This document shows positions 22,790 to 35,812 of a stretch of DNA of 64,000 bases, piece after piece. How positions within the stretch are numbered: the stretch's first letter is position 1; each line of letters begins with the position of its first letter. The DNA is from Anaeramoeba ignava. Its lineage: Eukaryota; Metamonada; Anaeramoebidae. Location of the stretch: assembly GCA_028826165.1 (NCBI GenBank), contig JAPDFW010000059.1, positions 1,253,001 through 1,317,000 on the forward strand, read 5' to 3'. A model generated the notes under the pieces. It was not told the origin of the DNA. It made no database searches and worked only from the letters and a program-made list of their open reading frames with translations. The position numbers were made by a program, and so were the translations under genes.

Positions 22790-24490
22790 TTAATTAAAAT
22801 AAACTTCCAAATCTTTCACTTTCCAAGAATTCGAACCAGCAAAATAATTTTTTGCTTCATCAGAATTTTCATAAATCCCAGAAGGAAGAGAATAAATTTT
22901 CCCAAAATTAAAAGTTCCAGGTTTAAAATCTGAGTATAAAATCAAATCACAATCACCAAAAACAGGACCCCAACTTGAACTATAAAAAACAGCTTTGAAA
23001 TAATTTTCTTTTTTAATTGGGAACTTTTGAGGAGGATCGCCTTTTGGATTTTTCAATGAAAAAAGAAAGGCAGCTGAATCTGAAAGATATTCATCTTTTC
23101 CAGAAACAAAACCAGTTTGAGTAAATCCTCCAAAAATATATCCATCTTTTGTTTTAATAATAACTAAACTTTTTTCTTTATTATCACAATATTGATGAAA
23201 TGCTTTTGAATTGAATCCATTCATTTTGGCAGAAAAACCCAATTTGATTTTGGAAAAAAAATAATCATCATTGATCCATTCCTTCAGTTTCTTGACATGC
23301 TCCTTGATCAAGATAATCTGTGATCGCGAAAACACTGTATTCTGTACTTCATTGACTATTTTCTTTGATTTTTCAGTTTTCAGTGTTTCGCTCAGTTGAT
23401 TTGTATTTGTTTTGAAATGTTGAAGTTCTCTTTTCATTTTGACAGCTTTTTTCTTATAATGTTTGCTCTCCTTTTGCAATTTCGCCACAGAATTAGCAAG
23501 TTCAGTTATTCGGTCATCTCTTTGCTTTTTGATTCTTCTGTGCTCTTCTTTTTCCTTGATTTGATTTTCCATAAAGCTCTTCTTGATCTCAGTAATTTGA
23601 ATTTGTGTTTTTTCCTCATTTTCTATGTTCCTTTTTTCTAATTTTTGGAGGCTTTTTTCATATTGAGTTAGTTTTGTTTGAAGAAGCAAGTGCTTCGGTT
23701 GGAATTCCAATTTCTGCAAATCCACATCTTGTCTGATATCAAAATATTGATATGGAATTTGGTTCAACAAATTGTTTGTTAATTTGATAAAAAATTTCTT
23801 TCGAAAATCTTGATTGTCAAAATTGGCAGTTTTGGAAATCGCCCAATTATTAATAAACTCAACAAGCACATTTCCTTTTTGGGAATCATTATCTTTCCTA
23901 TACTTGATGATACCAAGAATTTCCTCTTGGCTAAGCTCTGCAATTTGCTTGTTGTTTTTGATTTTTCCAAGGTTTTCTGCGATGAATTCAATGGTTTTTT
24001 GCTCCATTTTTTTCGGTTGAATAATTTTATTCATAAAAAAGAAATCCAAAACATTATCTGGATTGATATCCACATCGAAAAAGTGTTGTTTAATCGATTC
24101 CGCGGCTAAATACAATTGAAATTTGGATGCAACAAACCAATAAAGATGGAGTTTATTTGGCTGATAGTATAATTTACTTGAATAAATATAACGAATAATA
24201 TCATAAACAACTTGATATTCAAATTCTGGAAAAAAAAGTTGTGATTCGTTTTTTTCTTTGAGAAATGCATTGAAAAAAGGGCTTCTTGAACGAAGAATTG
24301 ATTTGTGCGTTAGAATTTTTAAATTATTTGCTGTTATAATTTCAAAATCTGTATTTTTTTTTTCTTTGAAATGTTGATCATATTCTTGAATTAATTGTTT
24401 ACAGAATTTCTCATTTTTTAATCGATATTTTTTAATATTTTGTGATTTTCTTAAAGAATCAGAAAATGGACTTATTTGATTTTCATTCAT
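22790..24490 (-). CDS. BTB-BACK-coiled coil-TLDc protein
   Basis: 566 residues from the Met at 24490. An open frame extends upstream to 24706, but its peptide is a low-complexity translation of A/T-rich leader. Residues about 45-145 form a BTB domain (TDFEIITANNLKILTHKSIL, then FFNAFL and the IIRYIYSSKL segment). A BACK-like helical region follows, then a coiled coil rich in Lys, Glu and Gln (about 300-400). The last 170 residues are a TLDc domain: KLGFSAKMNGFNSKAFH, DGYIFGGFTQTGF, AFLFSL and the closing VKDLEVYF. BTB-BACK proteins often bind cullin 3; TLDc domains are found in oxidation-resistance and V-ATPase-regulating proteins. The combined role is unknown. Confidence 0.85.
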   Translation of the reverse strand: MNENQISPFSDSLRKSQNIKKYRLKNEKFCKQLIQEYDQHFKEKKNTDFEIITANNLKILTHKSILRSRSPFFNAFLKEKNESQLFFPEFEYQVVYDIIRYIYSSKLYYQPNKLHLYWFVASKFQLYLAAESIKQHFFDVDINPDNVLDFFFMNKIIQPKKMEQKTIEFIAENLGKIKNNKQIAELSQEEILGIIKYRKDNDSQKGNVLVEFINNWAISKTANFDNQDFRKKFFIKLTNNLLNQIPYQYFDIRQDVDLQKLEFQPKHLLLQTKLTQYEKSLQKLEKRNIENEEKTQIQITEIKKSFMENQIKEKEEHRRIKKQRDDRITELANSVAKLQKESKHYKKKAVKMKRELQHFKTNTNQLSETLKTEKSKKIVNEVQNTVFSRSQIILIKEHVKKLKEWINDDYFFSKIKLGFSAKMNGFNSKAFHQYCDNKEKSLVIIKTKDGYIFGGFTQTGFVSGKDEYLSDSAAFLFSLKNPKGDPPQKFPIKKENYFKAVFYSSSWGPVFGDCDLILYSDFKPGTFNFGKIYSLPSGIYENSDEAKNYFAGSNSWKVKDLEVYFN

Positions 24491-24653
24491 TTTTGAATAA
24501 CAGAAACAAAAATAATAAAAACGAAAGAGAAAAAATGAAAAAAAAAAAATGAAAAAATAGGAAAAAAGATGATAAAAGAAAAAATAAAGAAAAGGGAAAA
24601 AAAACAAAGTAAAATCTTTTCTTTTATTCAATTTAAAAAATTTAAAAAAATTT

Positions 24654-27434
24654 TCAAAACAAATTTTCATTTGAATATTTTTTGATTTTTTTTCCAACAA
24701 ATTCAAATAATTTATAATAATTGTTTTTCATTTGCACAGATTTTTGGAAATCTGATGAAAAAAGTAAATAATCTATTAATTTTGGAATTAAAAATAATTT
24801 AAGATATTTTTGAATTAGCAAATCATTTGAAATTGCCTTTTGAAAAATAACTTGAGAAAATTGTGGATCAACATTTGACAATTCCAATGAATTTAAAAGA
24901 GAAAACTGAAACATTTTTTGATGAAAATTGAATTGATTTAATTGCGATAATTTTTTGTAATTTCGGTTCATTTTTTTCTTGAGAAATTGAGGACTTCCTT
25001 TTAAATAAGCAAAACTAAAGTTTTCGTGATTAGAAGCAGCTTTTTGATGGATTGAGTCAAGATAAATGGTTGTTTTCCAGTATTCAACCTCATTGGAAGG
25101 TATGAATTTTGCTTCTGGAAATTTATTTAAATTCATGCTTAACTGAACTCTTATTGAATTTTTCAGAATTTTATCTTCAAGAATTGAATAAATCATTGAA
25201 ATTAATTCTTTCGACATATTTTTGCCAATTTCGAATATATATTCTTTAACAAGATGTGCGATTTGGATCTCTCCACTATTGAATGCGTATTGGAAAACAA
25301 CAACACACTTTCTAAATTGCTTGGAAAACAACTTTCGGATTTTTTGCGAAACCGAATGTTTTTTGGATCGAATGCTTAAATCTTGAGAAAGTAAGAATAG
25401 CAACTTGCTGGTTGATTCGTGAATTATGTCCAATAGATGTGTTGTTAAATCATATCCAGGTCTTATTTTGTTTTTCAAATTGATTGTTAATCTGGAAGAA
25501 TATGCTTGTGTTTTAAATTGAATCAATAAATGCTCTGTTGAATCATAGATATTCTCAGCTGAATAATCGTCCATAAGAATATATTTGCGGATAAAGATGG
25601 AAAGTTTTTGGAAAAGATGCTCGATTGGCGTCCAATCTCCGAGCTTGAAAAGAAGACTGTCGGTTATTGAGACGCTTTGATTAATGATATTGTTAATGAT
25701 TTTCCAAGGCGATTTTTTTGCCTTTTCATACAATATTTTTTGGTGCTTTTGGGAGTATTTATGGTGCTTTTTTCTGTGTCTACTCTTGTGTCTATGAGCA
25801 TGATGCTTTTTGTTTCTGTTTCTTGAGTTTTGTGTTTGATCTTGACCTTCTTGACTTTCTCGACTAAAAACATTATCTTGTGATTCTATTTGCGGCTCTT
25901 CTACCGTTGGATGAATCATTTGTCGGAATAAATTTTCGGTATTGTTATCTGAATTATCTGAATTTCTTCTTGTTTCTCTTTGATTTAATAGCCTTTCGAG
26001 TAAAAATTGTGAGAGTAGACTTTGAAGTGAGTCTGAATTTTGAACTATATTTTCATTTCGATTCCTTATTGATGAAAATCTTATTGATCTCCCACCACTA
26101 TTATGTGAATTTTCAATAATTTGGGATATTAATAAAACAACACGTTCAAGAAGCCCAAATAATTCAGCATTTTGTGTTTCTTCTCCGTTAATTTCCACTA
26201 TCGATTCTCTTCTTATTATGGGTTCTTCTTGTTCTTCTTGTTCTTCGGCTCTTTCCTGGCTATCTGGATATAAACCTGGAATTATTTCTTCAAATTGGTG
26301 ACCAATGACACTAAAAATCAATCCAAGAAAACTCAATGATTTTTCTGATTTTTTGAATTCATTTAATCGTGAATTATGAAGTCTTATTGTTAAATTTGAA
26401 TTTGGATTTGGATTTGGATTTGAATTTGAATTTGAATTTGAATTTGAATTTGAATTTGAATTTGAATTTGGATTATTTTCATATTTCATTGAATTATATA
26501 TAAAGCCTGATAAATCAGAAAAAAATGATTTGAAAAAATTGAAATTGCTTGAAATTCTTGATGCAATTTCATCAAATCTAATAATTTGATGGTCTAAATT
26601 ACTCAAATCAAGATAATCTGATAAAGTTTTTTGGAATTGATGGTTTCCATATATTTGGTGTCTTTCCATATAAAAGATATTTTCCTCCAACAAATTTAAT
26701 GATTGAGAAAATTGATTAATAAGTTTTGTTTGATTTTCGTTGATTAAATTTTGCGAAAGAGAATTTTGATTAATTCTATTTCTTCTATTTCTTCTATGAG
26801 TTCTATTTCTTCTTGTTCTTCTTAATCTCCTTTGATTTGAAGAAGTAATTGGATGTTGATTAATAATAATAACATTTTCACTTGTTGAGCTAACAATACG
26901 AATAACAACTGAATTTATTGCTTGATTATTATGATTGTTATTGTTATTATTATTATTGTTGTTATTGTTATTATTGTTATTTTGATCTTCTATATTTAAT
27001 TCATTTGATTCTCTTTGGGTTTCATTTTGGATTGTTTCATTATTTGTATTTTCAATTAAATTTATAACTGAATTATTTTCAATTTCTTTTTTATTTATTT
27101 TTTATTTTATTAAATTAGTTTTTTTTATTTAATTAAATTAAATTTAAATTTTAAATTTAAATCATTTTTTTTACCATAAAAATCTAATCTTTTTTCATCA
27201 ATTAATTCTTTTCCTTCATAAACTAAACTTTGTTTTGATTCATTCATTCCTGTTCTTTGTGATATTTTCTTTTTCAATTCATAAACAGAAATCTAATAAA
27301 ATTTATTTAAAATTATTTTTTATTTTAATGATAAATTTGGAATTTTAAAATTATTTTTTTTATTTTACGTTTTGTTCAACTTCAATTCTAAAACTTTGAT
27401 TATTATTTTTTTTAATAAGAATTGAAATTGTCAT
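24654..27434 (-). CDS. large protein with amino-terminal ubiquitin-like domain (BAG6/Scythe-like layout)
   Basis: Exons are 27434-27369, 27292-27175 and 27085-24654; introns are 76 and 89 bp. The product is about 871 residues. Residues 1-70 read as a ubiquitin-like fold: MTISILIKK, then FRIEVEQN, ISVYELKKKI, LVYEGKELID and LDFYEIENNSVINL. An Asn run and an Arg-rich cluster follow, then a Ser-Asn-Ser-Asn tract (about 26470-26390), a helical block, a His/Arg/Lys-rich stretch (about 25815-25730) that could be a nuclear signal, and a long helical carboxy half. A ubiquitin-like head on a long low-complexity protein recalls BAG6, but I cannot see a BAG domain, so the name is tentative. Confidence 0.65.
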
Positions 27435-28006
27435 GTTTAATATATATTTTATTCAAAAAAAAAAAGAAAAAAAGAAAAAAATGAAATTTAAAAAAAAGGA
27501 AAAATTTATTTATTATTAATTTATTATTTTTTTTCCTTTTTTTAAAATTAAATCAAATCAAATCAATTTAAATCAAATCAATTTAAATCAATCAAATTAA
27601 ATTAAAATTAATTCAAATCAATTAAATCAAATTAAAATTAAATTAAATCAAATTAAATCAAATTAAATCAAAATTAATTCAAATTAAATTAAATCAAATC
27701 AAATCAATTTAAATCAAATTAAATCAATTTAAATCAAATCAAATTAAATCAAATTAAATCAAAATTAAATCAAATCAATTTAAATCAAATTAAATCAAAT
27801 TTATTTAAATCAAATTTATTTAAATTCAAATCAAATCAAATCAATTCAAATTTAATCAAATCAATTCAAATTTATTTAATTTAAATTAAATCAAATCAAA
27901 TCAAATCAATTTAAATCAAATCAAATCAATTTAAATCAAATTAAATCAAAATTAAATTTAAATTAAATTTAAATTCCATTTTTTTGTTAATTTAATTTAA
28001 ATTAAG
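27435..28006. repeat. intergenic AAATCAAATC/TTTAAATC repeat
   Basis: 572 bp between the start of the ubiquitin-like gene and the stop of the huntingtin-like gene, both on the minus strand. Positions 27540-27975 are variants of AAATCAAATCAATTT with an irregular 5-to-10-bp period. The AAAAAAATGAAAT near 27476 is the T-run/CATTTTTT-like motif upstream of the ubiquitin-like gene. No coding sequence seen. Confidence 0.6.
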
Positions 28007-31000
28007 TTAATTTTGCTTTGAAACTCTTTTGAATTGATGCGTTTTTGAAAGAAATGTTTTAGAATCAATCAAATCTAAACGAGAAATGAAATCAATTGAA
28101 ACAATGGAAAAAATATGAGAAATAACAGAATATTCTTTATCATTGAAAGTATTATAATGATTCAATTCAATCAATTTAAAAAACAAGTTTCGAATTTTAA
28201 AATCTTGAGAAAAACAAACAAGCAAAGAACACAAACACCAAAAAGAATAAGATTTGGGTTTCTTGCTCAAAACACCATCCAAAATACTCATCAAATCTTT
28301 GCTCATTTGATCGAGTTTCTGTGGGAAATTATCAAGCATATTGCAAGAAAGACTGAAAACAATTTTCAATAAAGGAACCAAATAAAATGATTTTGGATCG
28401 GAAATCACTTGCAATGTTGTTTGGAACAAATAATCCAATGATATGATTTTGTTTGTTAGCATCGGGATGATTCTTGCGATCATTTCCCCTTCAATCGATT
28501 GATTTGATTGAGTGATTTTCAACAAATCATAAATAATTCTTGAAATGGATACATTTTTATCAATTCCAATCAAAATATTTGTGAGCATTAATTGAAAAAA
28601 ACGAATGAATTTTTTGGATTCCATTCTTTTCAGTTTCGATTGGAAAACTGTGGAGATCATTTGGCAATGATCAACCGAAATCGGTCCAGTTATTAATAAT
28701 TGTTCTATTCCTCGTATAATACAATCAATATCATGATATCCCAAGCTTTTGCTTTTTAAAAACACGAAGCAAAGATCCAAAAACTCTTGCGCAAAATGCG
28801 AATCGACTGATTGTTTTGTGTATCTTTGAATTAATAGAAATGAAACGGAAAACAATAAATTCCGAATCGAAATGTTGGATTCGCTTTCAATTTGCTGCTT
28901 TAAATTCTTGAAAAGAAACGTGATTATCCCGAACATCACGCTATTTAATTTCACTTCAATTATATAAAGAAGCCCTTTTAATGCGGATAATATTGTCGCC
29001 TTATGAGAGCTCTTGAAGCATTTCTTCAACGTTTTTTGGATCAGCATGCTTCGATTTAAATTGTTTTCCGTTTCTTCTTGTTGGAAAGAAGCCGCCTTAC
29101 AAAGCCCAATGATTGCCATTCTTCTCATAATATCATCCGGTGAATTATTTGTGTTTTTCACAATATTTTCAAATATTGCTATTGTTTCTTTGAATTGTCT
29201 TTTGCCAAACAAATCGCTCAAAACCAAAATCGAATGAAGTGATTCTTTGATCAAATTAATCCCATATTGCTGAGGTTGCTTTTGTGTTTATAATTGTACT
29301 TAAATAGCTGATAAATTGTTGAACATATTTTCTGATTCGAATTCCTTCGTAAATTATATTAATTTTGCTTTGCTTGATTAATTCCCAAAGACTATATTGA
29401 TTTGCTTCTAATAATTCTTTTTCTCTTCCAAATTCCCTTTCTATATTGCTTTTAAAAGGAGATTTTTGGATCATTCTAAATTTGATTTAAAGGGAAAAAC
29501 ACACACAAAAAAAATATGTTTCCCCAAATTTATTGTAAGTAATAATTTAATATTAATATTTTTATTTTTTTATTTTTGTTTTTATTTTACATTTCATGTG
29601 ATTTCTGATTGAAAAAAGAAATCTCAAAACGGTTAAATGGATTATAAACAGAATAATACTTCTCTGATTTTGGATCAAAACATTTTATATAATGACCATA
29701 TGATTCTTCTTCTGGATTCACCATTTCAAATATAGATTGATCAATTATCAAATGTAAAAAAGAAAGAAATTGGCCTGATTTTGTTGATAAAATTTCTTTT
29801 GTTTGTTCTCTTGGATAAAATTTCCATTTCGAATTTGGATTCCCCATTTCTTCCCTAACCATCAATAATAAAAGCGATGTTAATCCTTGAATCAATCTGC
29901 ATTGAATGAGCTCAAATTCTTCAATAAGTTCTTTTTGCGTTTCTTTTTCTTGAGATGTTAAGCAATCCCATAAGAGATTCCAAAGCATCAAGAAATCTTG
30001 CGAAGAATTAACTCCAATGGAATTAATGATCATCAGTATTTTTTCAATCATTTCTTTTGGTTCATCCAAATCAAATAATTGAATTGAATTTTTCGCGTCT
30101 TTCATAAATACCCCATGGAAATAAATAATAAGTACCGATGAAAAAATCTTTTCATTCAACAAAATATTCGATAAATTTCTTCGCATAAGTTTTCGGATAA
30201 ATTTCTTGATAAGTTCCAATTCAAAAGATTGTATTTGCTCCTTGTTTTGGGTTGTGTTACTTTTCTCGTAATTCGGCATCGTGAATTTTTCGTTGTTCAA
30301 ACTCAACTCAAACAAGAAAGCCAATCCTTGCTTGTAATCATCTTCGTGTTTGTGGACATAATCTGTATTTAGTTCTAAAACTTTTTTCTTTGCTTCCTTT
30401 GTGTTTTTTGTGAAAACAATATAAGAGTGAGGCTTTTTCTTATTGTTTGTTGTTTCATCTTCTCGATTAAAAAGCCCATGAACCAAATTGGAAAAGATCA
30501 CAATAAACTTTTTTTCAAATTCATTCTTTTCCATTCTATCAAAAACAACACTAAATAATTTCATTAGCAAATTAAGATAACCGGGAAAATTTTGTGAAGC
30601 AAACGGGCATTCATTTGTAAAGTAAACGCATAAATTGATACAGAATCCGATTAAAAATTGGTTGTGGAGCAAAGTGTCCTTGTTTGCGAATAAATTTTCT
30701 TGCAAATATTCATTTTTTAATAATAAGGTGATTGTTTGGATAACAAAAGAAACTTCTTTATTCCATTTGGCATAATCGAGCTTGGCAAAAAAGTGTTTTG
30801 GATTCGACAAAGAATAGAAAATATAATCAGAAACAATCTCGGTAATAATTTCAAGAAATTTTGATTTTGGAGAAAGTGATAATATCAAGGGAATTGAAGA
30901 CAGAATGTGCTTTTTATCAATTTTAGAAAATTGTCGAAACTCAGGCTCTGTGTATCGTTCTGCATATATGTAGAACATTTTAGAACGAATCAACTGTTTC

Positions 31001-34000
31001 TCAAGGAAATTTTGATATTGTCCCAAATAGGATTCATTGTTGAAAATAATGCTTATTTGCAAAGGATGATTTGAAGTGTCAAATTCATCAAGTTCTAAAT
31101 TGATTTTCACAAAACGACGAATTCTTTCTGTTTGCTGTTTCTGTTCCGAATTGGGGGTGATAGACTTCTCCAAATTGATGTTCTGTATTTGCTGTTTCGA
31201 TCTTTCTCTGAGAGATTTTATTTTCAATTTCGGAATCATTTGCTTTAAAATAAGCTCCTTTTCTTGGTTTACATTCGGAATCATAACCACAAGATTTAGT
31301 AATCTTCTTGCAAAAGAATACGGAAGTTGGTCAGTAAGTTTTTGTTTACAAAAAGAAATTACAATATCAGCAAAATGATAGTCTTGATTTATAAGGCACT
31401 TGATTGAACCAGAAACAAAGGAAAGATCCAAATTAAGAAAGACTTGCTCCAAAAATTCAGGAGAATTCAAGACTGAATAAATGGAATCAATTGCAATTTT
31501 CTTTTCCTCATTGGATCCTTTTTCAAGTAAATAAAACGAGTTCTTTGAAATGTTATTAAACGCAAGATCCTGGATATATTGTATTTTCAATTTGGATTCT
31601 TTCCACAATTCGCACCACCACATAATTTCATCTTTCTTAGCAAGAATTTTTGATATTTCTATCAATTCATACAAGAATAATGTGTTTTGTTTTGAATAAC
31701 TTTTTCCTTGAGTCACATTCGAAAGCATTTCTTGAATTTTGAGTTTTATTTTTGCTTTGAATTCAAAGCTTATCCCATTTTTCTGCATAAAATCTCTTAT
31801 TAAAAACACCAAATAGCTAAAGTACAAAATCTCATTATTTGTAATTGTTTTGAAATTAGATTCATCGATAATTGTGAAAAGGATTTTTTCAAGAAATTGC
31901 GCACTATTTAGTTGTTGATTTGTTTTTTGAAATAATAAGTTCAATTCATTCAAGTTGAAAAAACGAAGTATTGGTGATAAAAACAAAACCACTGTTGGAA
32001 TGTTATCTAAATTTGCGAGTGATTGGTCAATAAATATTTCTTTGCGAATGAATTGAAGAAGAAGCAATGTTTCCATAAATCGAGAAATTTGTGTGAATAT
32101 TGTGAAATTTCCAAGAAGAATTTGGTTATTAAAAATATTTCTGTGGAGTTTCTTTGTCGATTTGATAATTGGATTAGCACCATCCTTTACAACTATTGAA
32201 AATATTTTAAGCATTTCTGATGATATTAAAGAAGATAAATCAGAATCATTATGAAATTTTGTTAGAAGATTTCCAAACAATTGAATAAGATAAATTTCAT
32301 GATTTTTTTCGATACTTCTTTTCAAAAATCTATGAGTTATTTTAGAAATTGAAGTATTCTGATAATTTGCTTCCAAAACTTCAAAAAAACTTTGTGATAC
32401 TTGAGAAAATATTTGAGTTTTATAAGATTGTGTTGATGTTTCCAAGCAATCATGAATAAAAGATTTGATCAAGTTGTGGATTTGTTTTGTTGAAAGATGA
32501 AGTTTTTTGTATCTTTTACTCAAAAATAATTTAATGAAAAAATGGATCAACGCTCCAAGAATTTTGATTTTGTGGTGGATATTTGGTGATTGTTTCATCA
32601 AATTAACAAAAATGGGACTTTGTATGAAATTGGTGATTTTTTCAGAAATGATTTGATGGTCTTTGATTTGGAGAATATTAGAAAACAGGAGCAATATTTG
32701 TGGAGAGACAGCGAAATGGCAAGTACTAATGAAATGATCTGATAAATAATTTATTAGCGGAGATGAGAGATTGAATGTGAAAAGTTTCAAATTTGAAATT
32801 TTTGAAGAAGGAGTGTTTGTTTCTAATTGTTCTGTTTTTTGCTTTTTTGAGTCAATTTGAAGAGGATATGAGGAAATCAATGAAGATAGACAAAAGGAAA
32901 CACTTCCTTGGTCGTAATTAGCAAAATAATTGAGTAATTCAATGATTCTTCTTGTATAAGAAACTTTAAGATGAAGCTCCATTTTTTGAAGAATTGATGA
33001 TAGCAGGTTTAAGCAATATTTGCGAATTTGGAAGAAAGAATTTTGTTTTAAATCTAGAGTTGCTTCTCCAAATTCTTTTGCTTGATGAATAACTTGAAAA
33101 AGATTAAAATAATATTGAAGAGTACAATATTCTCTATTTATATGTTTGTTTGAATAGCTGAGTAAAATTTTGAGTTCAGGAAAAGATTCAATATAATTAT
33201 TTTGTTCGATGAAATGGGAAGTGAATAAGGCATGGTTGATATTTTTGATGTTAATAGAGCGACTTTTAGCTGAATTATTATTTTCAACTTGTACTTGAAT
33301 TTGTTTATATGGAATTTGTTTATATGGAGTTTGTTGATGTGGAGTTTGTTTATATGGAGTTTGTTGATGTGGAGTTTGTTTTTGTGGAGTTTGTTTTTGT
33401 GGAGTTTGTGGATTTTGCTTTTTTGGAGTTAGACCTTGTTGATGCTTCTTGATCTTGAAAATATTTTTTTGCTTTTTCATTCCAAATAGTTTTATCGTTT
33501 GCTCAATGAAATGAAATTGTTGAGGTGAATTGTAAATTTCTTTTGGTATTTTGAATTCTTGAATATCTTTACAAATTTCTAAAATATTCAATAGATGGAT
33601 AACAACCTCTTCCTTTTGTTGGTTTGAAAAGGATAGATTGCCTAATATTTGGAAGTTTTTGTTGAGAATTTTAAGAATCAAAAGATGATGAAAAACACTA
33701 TTCTCAACTAAAGGAGAAAAGAGGAAATCTAACAATGTTGATTGAATAAATTGAAGGAAATCGTTGTTTTTGTTATTATTATTGTTATTATTGTTATTGT
33801 TGATATTAAGTTTTTTCTCTTTAAGAGCTTGAGAAACAATGAAATCGACAACAAATAAGAGACCTCGTAATTTGATTTGGTTTTGATTTGCTTGGAAAAA
33901 AGATTTAGAAATACGCTCTTGAATATCGAGCCTTTGTTGGTCTTGGCAAGAATAAAATGCAGCGCTAAGAACTTTTGCAGCTTGTTTGGATAAATTTTCA

Positions 34001-35637
34001 TTCTGATCAAATAAACATGAAAAAATGAAATCATTTATTTTTTCCTCAAGACTAAGTCGATTTTGTATGAATACTTTACTCCATTTGGAAAGCTCTTGAG
34101 GGTTATTGCGATAAATTTCAAGGAAATTATCTTGAATTTTGATTTTCAAAAATAAATTTAGGATGGAAATTTTTAGGTTGTGAGTATTAGTTTCGTTTCC
34201 TATATTGATAATTGGCTCTATGCATCTTACAGTGAAGTTTTGGAAAAGGGAGTTATTTCCAATCAAATGGGTAATTTTAGCGAGTGATTCAATAGATGTT
34301 TTTTGAACTTGTTGGAATTGTTGATTTTTAGTTGAAACAAGAATGGTTTCAATGAAGTTGTGTATTTCATCATTAAACTTGGCGAAATCTTTGCGAAATG
34401 AAGTTTTTGTGAGTTGACTGATAAGCTTTATACACTGCGATTGAGTTAAAGGATCATTGATTTGGAAAGCTTGTTTGATAAAGTGGAATTTTTCAGGCCC
34501 ATCTCCATATTTTTGGATGAAAGCATCTGGGTGTTTTTTGAGGATCTGAAGAAAGCATCTCAGAACCAAGTTTTTTACGGATATGAATACTTTTGTGTCT
34601 TCTATGATTTTCTCGAAAACAGGGAGTAATTCTTGCTCCATTTCGGTGAAATTTTCTTTGCTTGGTTTTTCGTCTTGATGAGGATAATTTGAAATGAGAA
34701 TTTGGATATTTTCTAATGAAATTGTAACCAAACTTGTGAGTGTTCTGCTGTAGTTTGTAACGAGTCTTTTGGCAATTTCAATTATTAATGGGTTGAATTT
34801 AATGGAAGAAGATTGTTTTGAAGTGTTTGTAAATAAATAGAAGTTGAATGTCAAAATTCCTTGTATATATTTTGCGTTCAAAAGAGCTTCACGATCAATT
34901 AATTTGAGTAGTGTTTTCTGTTTGGATTCACTTTTGGCGAGTTTTTTGTTGAAGTTAGCAAAAATAGAATCCCAAATAAAATCCAAACAGTTTCGCAAAG
35001 AGCAAGAATGTGCAATTACAACAAGTCCATTTGCACAATTTCTTTGTATGATTGTTGAATCATGACTTAAGTTTTGAATAAAAGCAAGCGATAGTTTATC
35101 CAAAATTTCCTTTTCGAAATGATTTCCGAAAATTTCAAACAATTTAACAAATTGATTTCGACTAAAAATTTCAAAATGTGATTCAACTGATTGATTTTTA
35201 ACAAAATCTGCCAATCCAATTATTAACAAAGACAAATTATTCTTTGAATTATTTAAATCTATCAAATGAGAAATTTCGCATAATTTCTCTAAAGAAATCA
35301 ACTTTGCTCTTGAAGTTAGTTTAATAAAGCTTTTAAATAAAGTTGAAATGATGATTTCTTTATAAAAATGAATCGAATTGTGAATAATTCGATTTAAATA
35401 TTCAGAAAGAATTAATTTATTATTTGAGTCTAAATAATCGGCATTTTTCAATAAAGTTTTTATTCCTATTTTGATTTTTTGAGGTGTTTGTTGAGGAAAT
35501 AATTTTTGTGAAATGATAATGTGTTTATAAATTGAAATTATTGAATCTAAAATTGTTTTTGATGGAAGTGAATTTGCTGATATTTGACTTTGTTGAATAT
35601 TAAGTAATAAATTTTGAATTGCTTTATTCCAATCCAT
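28007..35637 (-). CDS. HTT: huntingtin-like giant HEAT-repeat protein
   Basis: Exon 1 is 35637-29591 and exon 2 is 29475-28007, with a 115-bp GT-AG intron that keeps phase (AT|A). One extra base near 29279 breaks exon 2; removing it gives about 2504 residues. The whole protein is paired amphipathic helices with no catalytic motif. The region around residues 175-240 (LAFIQNLSHDSTIIQRNCAN, then a Cys/His pair and an FIWDSIFANF-like segment) follows the order of conserved blocks I recall in the amino-terminal HEAT domain of huntingtin, and the last 100 residues resemble its carboxy end. A Gln-Thr-Pro-Lys/Tyr repeat (about 33290-33420) and an Asn run sit in the middle. Huntingtin is a scaffold in trafficking and autophagy. 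Other HEAT giants cannot be fully excluded. Confidence 0.62.
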
Positions 35638-35812
35638 TTTAAAAATGAAAAAAAATGAAAAATGAAAAATGAAAAATGAAAAAAAAATTTTTTTATTTAA
35701 AAAAAAAAAACAAAAGAAAAATTACTAATTTTGATTTGAAATTATTTTATTTTTTTTAATTTTTTTTCATTTTTTTTCATTTTTCATTTTTCTAATTTTT
35801 AAAAATATTTCA
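35638..35812. promoter_or_regulatory. 175-bp divergent promoter region (huntingtin-like / OCRL-like)
   Basis: Two start codons face away from each other across 175 bp. On the minus coding strand several CATTTTT copies (as AAAAATG on the plus strand, 35643-35680) precede the huntingtin-like start. On the plus strand TTTTTTTCATTTTTTTTCAT (about 35762-35785) precedes the OCRL-like start. The two ends are thus arranged alike. Confidence 0.5.

Noticed and set aside
29256-29474. A separate 72-codon gene after the huntingtin-like stop
   Set aside because: It joins in phase to the long exon through a 115-bp GT-AG intron, and its stop is caused by one extra base near 29279.
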